Shown here in pieces: positions 34,533 through 46,659 of a stretch of 64,000 nt of DNA. Made by a program: the position numbers and the translations under genes. The notes below the pieces were generated by a model. The model did not search any database, was not told the DNA's origin, and saw nothing but the letters and a program-made list of their open reading frames with translations. Within the stretch, counting starts at the first letter, position 1. Each line of letters starts with the position of its first letter. Origin of the DNA: Chelydra serpentina (lineage: Eukaryota > Chordata > Testudines > Chelydridae); assembly GCA_037349315.1 (NCBI GenBank), contig JBAIAC010000059.1:6908001-6972000 (forward strand), written 5' to 3'.

Positions 34533-35812
34533 GTTGTCCCGCGCTCGCAACGCCACGCGTCGTCTGGGGAAGCGCATCGGCTGCCGCTGGGAGTGGTGCG
34601 AGGAGCGCCAGGAGTTGGGAGTCCTGGTGCCACAGATCAGGTCCCACAACAACACCATCGTCCCCCCGAGCGCCAGGGGCATGCTGGAGAGGACCCTGAA
34701 GGCAGCCGTCCACTCGCTGTACGTGGAAACCCTGAAGCGTAAACCAGACCAGGGTAAAGCCTTCAAGCTGACCAGCAAGTGGGACGCCAGCAACCACTTC
34801 CTCGCCGGGGGTGGCTTCACCCATTTTGCCGACTGGCGGTTCATCCACCGTGCCTGGCTCAACTGCGTCCTGCTCAACGGAGCCATCCGCCACGGGAACC
34901 GGGACAAGCGCTGCAGGAAGTGTGGCTACTGCAACGAGACCCTGCCCCACGTCCTGTGCAGCTGCAAGCCCCACTCCAGAGCCTGGCAGCTGCGCCACAA
35001 CGCCATCCAGGACCACCTGGTGAAAGCCATCCCACCGTGCCTGGGGCAGGTCGCCGTGAACTGCGCCATCCCCAGTACCGACAGCCAGCTGCGATCTGAC
35101 GTGGTCGTCACCGACAAGGCCCAGAAAAAGATCATCCTCGTCGACGTCACGGTCTCCTTTGAGAACAGAACCCCGGCCTTTCACATAGCCTGAGCTCGTA
35201 AGCTGGAAAAGTACGCCCCCCTGGCCGACACCCTGAGAGTGAAGGGCTACGAGGTGCAGATGGATGCCCTGATCGTCGGAGCCCTGGGCGCATGGGACCC
35301 CTGCAACGAGCCTGTGCTGCGGACCTGCGGGATCGGTTGACGCTACACATGGCTCATGCTCCTACACAGGGACATCTACATCGAACACATCACCGGCCAC
35401 CGACAGTACCAGGAGGCATGAGCCGGAACGACATCGTACAGCATCTATGAGAAAGGGACCGAGAGTCTTTCCCACTGGACCATATGAACTGGAACGATAA
35501 ACTCACTGAACATTAAATCTCACCAAATGAGGGTAAATCCATCCTCATCATCGTACCCACTCATTCTACTCCACACCTGAACATAGCCATTAGATATGAA
35601 CAACTTACCCTCATATCTCAATCTCTGTACTTTGACCCGTTAAGCCTTTACCCCCAATTGGGGATGTTGCAGATTATGTATTCCTTACGTCATCCAATCC
35701 TAAAACCGAACTTCGTTCTCCTTGATAATCTGTACCTTATCCCCTGATAACCAGAAACTTCTACGCTTAAACTCTGTACTGTTTTTATTTTTAACATTAT
35801 CTAATAAAATTT
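34533..35812 (+). pseudogene. R2-type LINE, 3' fragment with endonuclease
   Basis: R2 LINEs make one protein: DNA-binding fingers, reverse transcriptase and a C-terminal restriction-like endonuclease. Here only the C-terminal part remains. The readable frame from about 34533 has FTHFADWRFIHRAWLNCV and the Cys-His knuckle KCGYCNETLPHVLC. The endonuclease core follows: QLRSDVVVTDKAQKKIILVD then VTVSFENRT. The usual PD is SD here, but both catalytic acids (DVVV and VDVT) remain. A TGA at 35191 is followed in frame by KLEKYAPLADTLRVKGYEV and RTCGIG, then IEHITGHRQYQ (to about 35418). The coding part is GC-rich and stands out from the AT-rich intron. About 400 bp of 3' UTR follow. The element lies outside 28S rDNA and is dead. 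Confidence 0.85.
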
Positions 35813-37039
35813 TTAAACCTAATTGTCCTCACACTTTAAAAGAACAGAATCATTCCACAACAGGATCAGGGGAAAGCCCATTACTAACAAGACACCTCTC
35901 GGCCACAAACAGTCACAAACTTCTTTGAACAGCAGTCTTTTCAAGTTTCTATGTAACAATTCCATCATATTCCCACCTCATCCCGAAGTAGAAAGAAATT
36001 AGTCTGTGCTATTTAGGTGCATATTGTAACTAAATATTTGGTTACAAATGTTACAAGACATTTTAAAATATTAATTTGTTAATTAACTGCCGTTTCTCAT
36101 AAAGAAAGGTTAGAAATTTCTCTAATGCTCTCAACCATGCAATGACTTCACAGTGCAGAAAATTCAACAGATGTGTAACTCTCCCAATGAAGTCAAGGGG
36201 ACTACTCTGAGTGAGAGTTTTGCAAAGGCAAAACTCCCATTGCATTCAGTGGGACAAGCATTTCTCCCACAATGCAGGAAGTTAAAACACACGTAAGGTT
36301 TTGCACGATGAGGGCCTAAATATACTAAGCAATTTGAATGTTCTCTGCTTAAACCTGGTTCTCACTCACACTGAGATTACATAAAAGCACCTTGATTTCA
36401 GTGACATTTTACAGTGTAAGGTACTGCTTACTGGGATTAAAGGTGGTGGAATCAGGCCCATTATGCATTTACCCAAGGAACATTTCAATTCCTCTGAAAA
36501 AGAAATGGTATGAACCTAGTACAAAGAGCAGTGACAAGCTGTTGGTAGGCTCATGTAAACACCACAGATGAAGAGCTTCGCCAGTTCAAACAAAAGACTG
36601 GATGCTATACAGATTTACAATCCTTTTGTTAATTATTACCTACACTTTCATAGCGATGAAAACAAATTGAATCAGCTGTCAGCTGGACAATGGCTGCGTT
36701 CTCCTTAGAAGCCACATGAAAGAGGAGTGTTGAAGAGAAAAGACAGGAAAATGCTCAGATTGAAAAAGAATTGTAAATAAACTAGAAGTGATGAGACCCT
36801 GTTCTGCAAAAGAAAATAAAAAAAGCAATGCCTGAAGTAAGTTCCCTGATCCAGCAAAGCACTGAAGCCTGTGTATAATTTTAAAGCACATGTTAAGTGC
36901 CATGCTTGATCTGTGCCCATGTGAGGACTCATCCTTCCGTTTGAGGAGTTGAGGGTGCTCTGCACCTCAGTTTTCTATTTATGTATTTATAGTACTGCTA
37001 TGGCTCCATTACCATAGTATCTGAAAGCCTCACAATCTT

Positions 37040-37175
37040 TAATCCTTTTATCCTCACAACACCCCTGAAGGGAAGAACCATTATTCCCATTTTACAGAGG
37101 GGGAACTGAGGCAGACAGGCAGGCAAAGTGACTTGCCCAAAGTCACACAAGAAAGACGTCTATGATGCAGCAGGG
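37040..37175 (-). repeat. MIR copy
   Basis: On the plus strand it reads 'cccattttacagagggggaa', 'ctgaggcagacaggcaggca', 'gtgacttgcccaaagtcaca', the complement of the MIR 3' half. Confidence 0.7.
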
Positions 37176-38574
37176 AACTGGGTGTCTCAAATACCAGGCT
37201 AGACCTGTAACCACAGGCTCATCCTTCCTCTCTAGGACTGGGACCTCCTTTTGTAAGGTTTTCCCTACTATAAATTCACAGACTGGATATGACTGTTCAC
37301 AGACTGTAAGGATATGACCTTAAATGATCAACACATGCAATGACATAAAAGTCACTGAAATGTCCACTCTCTGGAATGGACAGATACCCAGAGCCAAATT
37401 TTCTTCTGGTGTCAGTTGATTTCTCTCCACAGAACTCTATCAAGCAGCACCAGATTATACCCACAGAGGACATAGCCCATAGGAAATAGCCATTTGAAAT
37501 AACCTTTTGCATGCACTGAAGAACTTTCTTCATTTCCACTACAGGCTAATACTGAATTTCCTTGTGTCTTCTGTTTGAGCATGCTAATGATCTCTAGCTG
37601 TAAGCATACATTCTCTGGGGCTAGTTTGGACTGAAGTTCATATTAATCTCTTGCCAAAATGTTTAAATAAATTTATCCTTGAGGGTAGAGACAAGCTGTG
37701 CGGCTGCAAGGTGTTAATCCTAATGGTAGCACTTAGCCAAATCTGAAGTTTAAATCGCAGCCAGTGGGTAGATTGTCAGTAGATACTTGGAGCGTGCTAT
37801 GAGCCAATTAAAATGGAAATGTCCTAATGACAATCTACTACTTTTGTCAGTGAATACTAAATGAACAACAGCATCTATTGCTTCAGAAAATTCTAATTTA
37901 GTCAGCATCATTACAATACAGTGTGAAAGATTCAAGGAGCTAATATGTTAGGTCAAAACCTTTCTAGTCCGCTGACGCTTTACTGTATACAGAACCAGGA
38001 AAAAGATTAAGTTGGTGAGCAAATATGATATTGTTGGCTGTACCTATTAATGGCCAGCAGGAGACCCTGGTAAAAGTCCCTCTATAACATCAATAATGAG
38101 TGCTTACTTTGTCTACTGTACATGGGACACACTTACACAAAGATAATATGCTGTTGTTGGAAATTGATGAGTCTAAGAGAAGTATAAAGACTATAGCCTT
38201 ACAACAAATCAGTGTTTGCCTCATTCTGATTCCATTGTTGTCTATATACACACTATAGATGCTCAGGGAATGTCTTATTACACTGAAGCACAATACTATG
38301 GCGATACGGTCGGTCATGAATGAAGAAATGATGTAACATCACTACACTACTGAGATGTAGTACTTGGAACATATGTGATTGTGGGATTTTTATTATTGTG
38401 CAACTAAAAGAAAGTATGGCGAATACCACAAGTTGGCACTTTTACTGTTGAGTTTATGACGACTGTCTTTGAAGGCATGAACCCACAGCCCATGCTGAAG
38501 CCACTGGGAGCACCCACTAAAGAACCTGAGCACAGAGTTCTACAGGACAAAAGGGACGAAGGATGGTCTCAACT

Positions 38575-38835
38575 CGGGTGATCTGGTTCAGTTTTCTCTG
38601 TTACAGACTTCCTGTATGATCTTGAGCGAGTCACTTCAGGTGGGATTTTCTAAGCAACCTAAGAAATTTGGGCACCAATTCCCACTAAAATTAAGGAAAA
38701 TCCTAATTTTAAGCGCCGTGTGTCTTATTTTTCCATCTACAAAATGCAGATGGTATTTCCCCCACCTTGCAGGGGCATGGAGGATGAATTTATTGGCAAA
38801 GCACCCAAATACGAATGTGTGAGGAGTACCTAAAA
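38575..38835 (+). repeat. Lengthened MIR-type SINE
   Basis: MIR-like 'gggtgatctggttcagtttt' and 'gatcttgagcgagtcacttc', then about 70 bp of extra sequence with 'tttgggcaccaattcccact', then 'ccatctacaaaatgcagatg'. The insert resembles that of the MIR copy at 1212-1735 ('ttaggcacccaactcccatt'). Confidence 0.55.
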
Positions 38836-40559
38836 GAGCCTGCACAGAAATAAAGATGATGTATTTTATCCAACATTGTAAAAACATTGTGAAACACCCT
38901 ACATTTCAGGTTTCCCCAAATTAGGGATATATTAAATGCATTAATGCAATATTTTAGAAATTTGAAATGTTCATCTTACAATCACCACTGACAAGCTCCT
39001 GATCATACAAATTGCCAACCTGATTCCAAAGGTTTCATTTACTGGAATTGATTCTATTTGTTATTCAACTTAAATTTTCAGATTAGTTTGTTCAGTGTAA
39101 GTGTCCTCATTACTCTAGTATTTCCTACTGCAGTCCCAGACTGACAATATTCATCTTTTTACAGGAAGAGAACATATGAAATCTTTTCCTCTCTTCTTTA
39201 GTAGGTGACCAATAATCTGTTTTCAATTAAATTTAAAATTGGCACCATCTTCAATGATCTAAACGAGGCCATTCTGTCTTCATCCCACCCGCCCATTCAA
39301 ACATAGATGAAACCTCGGGTAAACAATTCTTTTGGTCTATACTTTTAACTAACTACTTCCAGATAGACACACTGGGAGAGAAACTGTTTTTCTTGGAATC
39401 AAAGGCTTTAGCTAAATGTGCAGTGATGTGTGGAAAAGTGACCTGAAAAATTAAAAGAACGGCCTGACTTGTGACGCTCACATCCATATCAGAACTCACC
39501 CAAAGTTTAAAATTAACCCATTAGAAATAAAGTGCTGAGCCACAAAAGTCCAGCAATGGATCCTTGCTTATCCCCAAGTCTAGATTTTGGTTCAGGTCCA
39601 TCTCTAATAGAAATAGCACCTTTATATTTCACATTTAATTCTCAACAACTACTATGTTAAATGTGCATGGTTCGTTATTTTTCTAACAATTGACAGTGCT
39701 AATTCATCTTTGTATATGAAAATCAGTCTGGGATAACCTTGTACCATCACCACCTGCGATGGATTCTAGAATGAATTGGCAATGTGGCCAATGATGAGTG
39801 AAGCAGAGAGGATACATCTTGCTCTTCAGAAGTTACATTGGCTCTGCAGTGCTAGCACAGTAATAAGCAATTGTTTGGTCACTAAATTGTTGAGTTATGA
39901 CCGGGGAACAGAAAACCCCAACAGAATCAGTTTCACAGAATCAATTTTCTGAGCACCAAACTCAAAACCAACATTTGAAAATAAGCAATGATGTTTCAAC
40001 AAGATTTTCCTTTGGGAAAAGAACCAAAGAGGGGGAAGAAATGAACAGCAGACTCTATATATAACTATGACCAAAGTGTTCAGACCTGGGAGCCTGAAGT
40101 TCCCAAGTCCGTATTCAGTGGCCCAGTGATCAAAAGCACCCAGCAGCTCCTACTGAAGAAAGCTATTGGTTTGTAACCAATACAGGTGAACACAGAAGGA
40201 CATGGCAAGACAGTGCATTTACTGTTAGAAATAATTATTACAAGGAGGGACATAAATGGGATCCTTTCATAGCTACAGAGTACATTCATGTGCTTTCAAA
40301 AATAGATACATTTAACTGACTTACAGTCAGATAATTATCACTTAACCCCCACATTTTTTAGACTAAATCCTGTATTGTCAGGGGATGGACTTAATATACC
40401 TCTCGAATGTATATGAAGAATGAGGTGGGGCTCACTTATAGATCATCCTTTGATATTTTGGTCCTACCTTTAGACAATTAGGCAGTCAGGCATTTCAGTT
40501 CTGCCCCATTTCTAATTCTTATTTATGTGGGTGGATGAACTGTAGTTGGTATACTACCT

Positions 40560-40635
40560 GACAGAAGAGCAACTCAGTAAAAGACATGACCTCACCCATC
40601 TTGTGTGTCTAATATCCTGGAACCAATATGTATAC
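40560..40635 (+). mobile_element. Penelope-like 3' tail fragment
   Basis: Degraded 'cagaagagcaactcagtaaa' then 'gacctcacccatcttgtgtg' and 'tctaatatcctggaaccaat' match the tail at 10740 and the complement at 63265. Confidence 0.55.
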
Positions 40636-40669
40636 AAATAACAATTTAAGTTCAGTCATTTATCTCTAA

Positions 40670-41402
40670 GGCTTGATGTACACTGCAGAGTTTGGTCGAC
40701 GTAACGCAGCTTATGTCGACCTATGTCAGTGTCTACGCTACAGCCTTGTTCCTGCTGATCTAAGTGCCCTACTACACCAGCATAACAACTCCTCCTCCAC
40801 AAGAGGCATAGAGGGCTTATGTCAGTGTAGTTAGGGCAATGCAGTGTCCCTGTAGACACTGCCTTACTTACATCAGCTGTTGGCTAAATTCTTGTCAATT
40901 TCAGGGCTCCCTGCCAGAGCTGTGAAATTGACAAGAGAGGCTGGTAGGTTCACAGCAGGGAACCCTGTGCCTGGCTTACAGTTCAGGCTGTCACCCCAGG
41001 GTGGGTGGAGGGCTCTAGCTAAAGTCCGGCTGCCCCCCCAGCTTCCGGCTACCCACTCCCAGGTAGGCTGCTGCCTGGCCTCCCTGCTCCCCACTGGGAG
41101 CTCTGCTTTCCCCTGGCTCCCAGATTCCCGCTGGGCTGCTGCCCAGGCTCCCCACTCAATATCAATTCTCTCAATGTCAACTTCACTGCTGGTAGGCTCT
41201 GTTGTGAAATTGAGCCAACGCGGGGCTCACAGTGGGTGCTGTCACCCCACAATGCCCCACTTCAGTCAGTGCAAGCGCTCCTGGTGAGTACATGCTCTAC
41301 CGGCTGGAGGGTAGTGTGGACACCAACGAGCCAGTTGAATTACTGAAGTGGCTTAGGTGGACCTAAATTAAGTCACCCTAATTTTGCAGTGTAGACAAGC
41401 CT
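40670..41402. mobile_element. Long Harbinger-type MITE
   Basis: Ends 'ggcttgatgtacactgcaga' and 'tgcagtgtagacaagcc' are complementary. The left flank is TAA and the right flank TTA/TAA, as expected of Harbinger. It is 733 bp, larger than the other MITEs. The open frames inside (880-1287 offset from 40 kb) show no transposase motifs. Confidence 0.75.
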
Positions 41403-41405
41403 TAA

Positions 41406-42182
41406 GATCACAGTTCGTGCCACTTCAGTGACTCCAATGGAGAAGAAGTTATTACATAGCTTTCCTCTCTTCTCTGGAGGCCTTGTTTTTGTCTTGATCC
41501 CTTTTAAGCCCTGCAGAAAGTATACAGACTAAAAGTAGCTTATATTAACAAAAAAGCCCACACAAATTAAATTGTTTTGCTGCTCATTGAAATGATGTCA
41601 GTAATTATGCTTCTGCTGATGACAAGTTTAAGAGAGTCGAGACGCTTACAAAAGATTCCCCTATCCAGCAAGGCTGGAGCCATGACCTCAAATGACTTTT
41701 TTGTTTGGCAACACCACATGTGGAATGTTTAGAAGGCCTATCAGCTCTCTCGAGCAAGCACTATCCCCTCTGGCAGAAGTCCTTGTGGAGATAGGAGCGG
41801 ACTAAAGAAAGAGGCAGGGCAGTAGAGCACAATAAAACATCCATGCACACGTCTCCCCCATCTATTTCGGGTGCAACCTCCGAAAAAGGCAGAGCAGTCT
41901 GTGGACATGACTAAAAGGACCATTGGAAGCAGCTGCCTATCCCTACAGTGTTGAGAGTGTTCTGGATACATAAGCTGCAGCTGAGAAATGAGGGTGTACA
42001 TCCGGGCAGAGAACCTTAGACCAAATATATTTGCAGATGCTCTCATTGGCCCTCTACACATGTGGTGTTTTAAGACAATGGTGACAGCCATGTTCAGGAG
42101 CCATCTGCACATGTCCATATACAAGAAACTTGATGTGGCAGTACTGTGCACAAGTGCTTAAAGCAGCAACTGCTTGCAATTG
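41406..42182. other. Intron stretch, no gene seen
   Basis: The open frame 41741-42151 (minus) has no recognised domain or splice signals. Confidence 0.4.
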
Positions 42183-42290
42183 TTAAGAATATAAGAATGG
42201 CCATACTGAGTCAGACCAATGGTCTACCTAGCCCAGTGTCTTGTCTTCGGACAATGGCCAGTCCAGATACTTGTTTTCTTTAATTAAGTC
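42183..42290 (-). mobile_element. CR1-clade LINE tail fragment
   Basis: Plus strand 'gaatataagaatggccatac', 'tgagtcagaccaatggtcta', 'cctagcccagtgtcttgtct' is the complement of the tail that ends the LINE at 46660-47535. Confidence 0.75.
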
Positions 42291-42688
42291 TGCAGCTTTT
42301 CAGGGTTGAATACATAAAAAGGGTGTAGTCATGACTCCGTATCTGGCCTCTTGATTTGCATCCTCAAGACAGCACAGTACTTAGGCACCATCCCCCTGCA
42401 CAGTGAAGGAGCAGAAGGGAGCTTACAGGCTTTGGAATTTCTGAATCAGGTCGATAAGAGATCAAGCTCAGATTTCAAAAGGTCAGATTTATTTGTGAGC
42501 TGTTTACTAATCCTTCATGACTAATAAAAACAAATCGAAGGTCAAGGAGCAGCTTATCTGATTGAACATGGGAGATAAAAGGCCCAATAAAGTTTAATAC
42601 ATGGCACACCTTTCTACTAATTGTTACTAAACCTTGGCCTATTACAGTGAGAACAGCCAACTCCAGCCTCCTCTTCCTTTCCAGGAAA

Positions 42689-43086
42689 TTTTTTCAGACA
42701 TCCGTTTTATTTGTATTTAGTTAATAAAGTAAAAATGCGGAGTTACGTAATGGTGACACATGGATATGGTGCATATTTGATACTAAATGATGTGTTGAAA
42801 TACTGGACATGATAAAACAGGAATTCTGATATTGCTTGGTTTTATGCCAGGCTAATGCCACATTTATAAGGTATCTACCAAATGGAATGTAGGCATGAAG
42901 ATACCTTATAAATGTGGCATTAGCCTGGCATAAAATCAAGCAATATCAGAATTCCTGTTTTATCATGTCCAGTATTTCAACACATCATTTAGTATCAAAT
43001 ATGCACCATATCCATGTGTCACCATTACGTAACTCCGCATTTTTACTTTAACAACTAAATACAAATAAAACAGATGTCTGAAAAAA
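42689..43086. repeat. Near-perfect 188-bp-arm inverted repeat
   Basis: The left arm 42689-42876 and right arm 42899-43086 are reverse complements with four mismatches that I could find, around a 22-bp loop (42877-42898). The arms begin 'ttttttcagacat' and end 'ataaggtatct'. As DNA it could form a cruciform. In MICAL2 pre-mRNA it would form a long double-stranded hairpin. I saw no target duplication or coding content. It may be a foldback MITE or a recent inverted duplication. Confidence 0.95.
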
Positions 43087-43220
43087 TCGTTAGTAAACAT
43101 GGACCACCCCTGCCAGCCCATTCCCTATCTTGCTTCCTTGAGTAGGGAATTTATTTTAACCAGATGCTTGTTTCAATTCATCCTAAAGGTCTCCACATTG
43201 GAGCTGTGGTGAGCGGAGAG

Positions 43221-44320
43221 TAAGCATTAAAGAAGTATGGGCTGGATGAATGGACGGTGAGGTGGATAGAAAACTGGCTAGATGGTTGGGCTCAACGGGT
43301 AGTGATCAATGGTTCCATGTCTAGTTGGCAGCCGGTATCAAGTGGAGTGCCCCAAGGGTTGGTGCTGGGGCCGGTTTTGTTCAATATCTTCATTAACCAT
43401 CTGGAGGATGGTGTGGACTGTACCCTTAACAAGTTTGCAGATGACACTAAACTGGGAGGAGTGGTTGATACGCTGGAGGGTAGGGATAGGATACAGAGGG
43501 ACCTAGACAAATTAGAGGACTGGGCCAAAAGAAATATGATGAGGTTCAACAAGGACAAGTGCAGAGTCCTGCACTTAGGACAGAAGAATCCCATGCACTG
43601 CTACAGACTAGGGACCGAATGGCTGGGCAGCAGGTCTGCAGAAAAGGACCTAGGGGTTACGGTGGACGAAAAGCTGAATATGAGTCAACAGCGTGCCCTT
43701 GTTGCCAAGAAGGCTAATGGCATTTTGGGTTGTATAAGTAGGGACATTTCCAGCAGATCGAGGGATGTGATCATTCCCCTCTATTCGGCACTGGTGAGGC
43801 CTCATTTGGAGTACTGTGTCCAGTTTTGGGCCCCACACTACAAGGAGGATGTGGATAAATTGGAAAGAGTCCAGCAGAGGGCAACAAAAATAATTAGGGG
43901 GCTGGAGAACATGACTTATGAGGAGAGGCTGAGGGAACTGGGATTGTTTAGCCTGCAGAAGAGAAGAATGAGGGGGGATTTGATAGCTGCTTTCAACTAC
44001 CTGAAAGGGGGTTCCAAAGAGGATGGATCTAGACTGTTCTCAGTGGTAGAAGATGACAGAACAAGGAGTAATGGTCTCAAGTTGCAGAGGGGGAGGTTTA
44101 GGTTGGACATTAGGAAAAACTTTCACTAGCAGGGTGGTGAAGAACTGGAATGGGTTAGCTAGGGAGGTGGTGGAATCTCCTTCCTTAGAGGTTTTTAAGG
44201 TCAGGCTTGACAAAGCCCTGGCTGGGATGACTTAGTTGGGTTTGGTCCTACTTTGAGCAGGGGGTTAGACTAGATGACCTCCTGAGGTCCCTTCCAACCC
44301 TGAGATTCTAGGATTCTATG
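43221..44320 (+). pseudogene. CR1 LINE ORF2 3' fragment and tail
   Basis: This is the C-terminal part of a non-LTR reverse transcriptase. From 43257 it reads [20 protein letters not shown] and then [16 protein letters not shown] is the catalytic motif, with F in place of the more usual Y. Downstream are [28 protein letters not shown] and [14 protein letters not shown]. The frame closes at RKNFH (44129). A shift of frame continues as [19 protein letters not shown] to 44235, so the copy is broken there. The 3' UTR ends in the CR1 octamer-type repeat (gattctaggattctatgag). The 5' end is truncated and boundaries are approximate. It inserted in sense on the strand opposite MICAL2. Confidence 0.93.
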
Positions 44321-44399
44321 AGTTCCAAGCACTATTCCAATGCCTTCTGGGACAATGCTCTGCCTCTCCCTGAGTTAAATGACAGGGAAGGACAGTATG

Positions 44400-46060
44400 A
44401 ACATTCCTGTCGACTAGACTGGGCATAGGGAGAGAAGTAGTCGCCAAAACAGCTGAGTCTTAGCCCATCTAGGGCTTTACAGACAATTATCAACTCTTGC
44501 TAAAATCCTGTAATACTAATAACTAAGGTGCTCAACACCACAGCATCTGGGGGCCCCCGGAAGCACACAGGGAGCCAATGAAGAGTTCAAAGCAAAGATG
44601 TCATACAGTCACATTGGCGAGCCCTATTTAACCAGGGGGCTGCAGTACTCTGCACTAACAGATGCTTCTGAGTGGTCTTCCAAGTTAGCCTCAAGCAAAG
44701 CACATTACTGTAATCTGGCATGGACGTGACAAACGCTCAGGGACTGGCTAACTTTATATCAAATAACAAGAATCCCAGCCTGTAGGGCAGTTGAAGATGA
44801 CAAAAAGGCATTTCATGCTACTCTGAGAGTGTCATGGCAGTGGGTCCACTAACCTATTAAAGACTGCGCACCATCCAGACCAGAAGAGTCTTTTTCCATT
44901 GATAAAGGGAGCAGTTGTAACAACTGTCAGCACTTCCAGATCCTTCCCCTTATTTACCAACATTAGCTCTGTTTGATCAGGCTTGATCTTCAGACACTTA
45001 TGACAGCCTTCATCCATGATCCTACATTGGCGAGAATGGCTCACAATCACCCCCCGTCACTTGAGGAGAAAATTTTAGACTGAGTGTGCAATGCACAATG
45101 CACTGTTTAACTCCTTGCCACAAGCACATGGAGACCAAGCCGGAGTCAAAAAAATATTGGACGTTTGTATGGAGAAAAACCAAAATATCCAGAATTATAA
45201 CAGCAAGAATCAAAAACAAAAAAGTTGTAGAAACCCTCATGCCTCAGGGAATAAGCCAACATGACTGGGGTTAGGAGGAAACTTTCTGTGGGGGATGGAC
45301 TATTCCATCACTCCCTGCTGCAGGATTTCTTGAACCTTCCTCTGAAAGCAGCTGGTCACTGTCAGAGACAGGATCCTGGACTAGATGGACCACTGATCGA
45401 TGCAGTATGGCAAGCCCTGTGCTCCTCACATAGATGTTAATCTGGAGGGCTGACCAGATGAACACCCTTGGTGCCCCATCGGCAAAGACAAGAAATTATT
45501 CACAACTATCCCCACGATAATCCTCAAAATGAACAAATGTACTCACCTTTGCATACTCCCATTCACTCCTGCCAGGACCTGCAAGCAAAGCAACACCACC
45601 TAATGTGCTCTGCTGTGTCAGAGACCGGTGAAAGTTCTAACAAGAGCAGCAGAGACATCAGGTCTTTCTTCCCCATCACCAGGAGGAGATCAGCTATCAA
45701 AGGCTCCAGGCTACATGCCAAGGATCAAAAATTCACGTGATGCTGGAGTTGGCCAGCAGCTACCAACCTGATAACTACTCTGAGTAAGAGGGCAGGTTGA
45801 AGACTGTATAAAAGCTTGTGATACCAACAGAACATCGTGGTCATATCTGACACCTTTTATTCAACCTGGCAAGCCACAAGTGATGCTGAACAGCCCAACC
45901 TAGGCAAAAAGATTTGCTTCCCACAGACTGGCCCCGGGAAGATAAAAGTATCTTAGCCAAACATTTTCACAAGCCAAAGAAGTCTAGCTGAGTGGCTAAC
46001 TGGGCCTCACACTCTGGATTGTATCTGTGGTCTTCCAGCAACTGAATTGCAAGCATCAGA
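44400..46060. repeat. Ancient LINE (L3/CR1-type) remnant, interrupted
   Basis: Segments 44400-45060 ('gggctttacagacaattatc', 'cacagggagccaatgaagag') and 45455-46060 ('gtgccccatcggcaaagaca', 'gctgtgtcagagaccggtga') recall the old L3-like 3' region found across amniotes. A younger CR1 tail (45135-45432) separates them. No intact coding remains. Confidence 0.45.
45135..45432 (+). mobile_element. CR1-clade LINE 3' tail, nested
   Basis: Reads 'gaggaaactttctgtggggg', 'ctggtcactgtcagagacag', 'gatcctggactagatggacc' and 'gatgcagtatggcaagccct'. It is a diverged relative of the tail at 47400-47535. Confidence 0.6.
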
Positions 46061-46151
46061 CAGAAGCTGTATTTTCACTATTCTTTTTCTTCATCTCTTT
46101 GTGGGTGCTTGTCTCATCTTGTTTTAGGGCTGAAAACACCTAAAATTAGCT

Positions 46152-46345
46152 AAAAGAACAGGAGCACTTGTGGCACTTTAGAGACTAGCACATTTATTTC
46201 AGCATAAATTTTCGTGGACTACAATCCATTTCTTCGGATTGTAGTCCACGAAAATTTATGCTGAAATAAATTTGTTAGTCTCTAAGGTGCCACAAGTATT
46301 CCTTTTCTTTTTGCTGACACAGACTAACACAGTTGCTATTCTGCA
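46152..46345. mobile_element. 5'-inverted short retroelement, 14-bp TSD
   Basis: Exact flanks acctaaaattagct (46138-46151, 46346-46359). The left half is the complement of the middle ('ttcagcataaattttcgtgg' and partner), meeting at 'atttcttcggat' near 46228-46240. The right end runs on as 'cacagactaacacagttgct'. It is built like 32553-32783 but belongs to another subfamily. Confidence 0.85.
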
Positions 46346-46659
46346 ACCTAAAATTAGCTGACTATTGTCTCTGTTCCCTCTGCACCCTCCTCCAACAAGG
46401 ACATTTCAGACCATCCGAAAAAACGTTAGGCAAGAAATTTTCCTTTTGAAAGTCTGTAACCTTACAATCTGCCTTGAGTAAGGGATGGCGCATACCAGCA
46501 CCGGAACAGACCTTGCTCTGAAGAGGAAAATAAATTACTTCACCCTTTTTGTGGAGCAGCTCACTCTTACTTGGGACCCTGATCAGCTTTCTGACTGGCA
46601 AGTAGGAGGGGTGGAACCTGCCACTGCTCTTCCCACACCACACCCCCTCCCTGCCCATT

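Larger units (their letters stand above)
35813..40559. other. MICAL2 intron with sparse old repeats
   Basis: No gene recognised. Besides two MIR copies (listed separately) there is an old palindromic repeat near 36180-36320 ('caatgaagtcaaggggacta', 'actcccattgcattcagtgg'). Confidence 0.5.

Noticed and set aside
34423..35184. 253-codon minus-strand frame, plus overlapping plus-strand frames
   Set aside because: These are shadow frames of the GC-rich R2-type coding sequence, which has recognisable motifs only in the 34534 plus frame.
40880..41287. 135-codon plus-strand frame in a GC-rich segment
   Set aside because: It is inside the Harbinger-type MITE at 40670-41402 and has no transposase motif.
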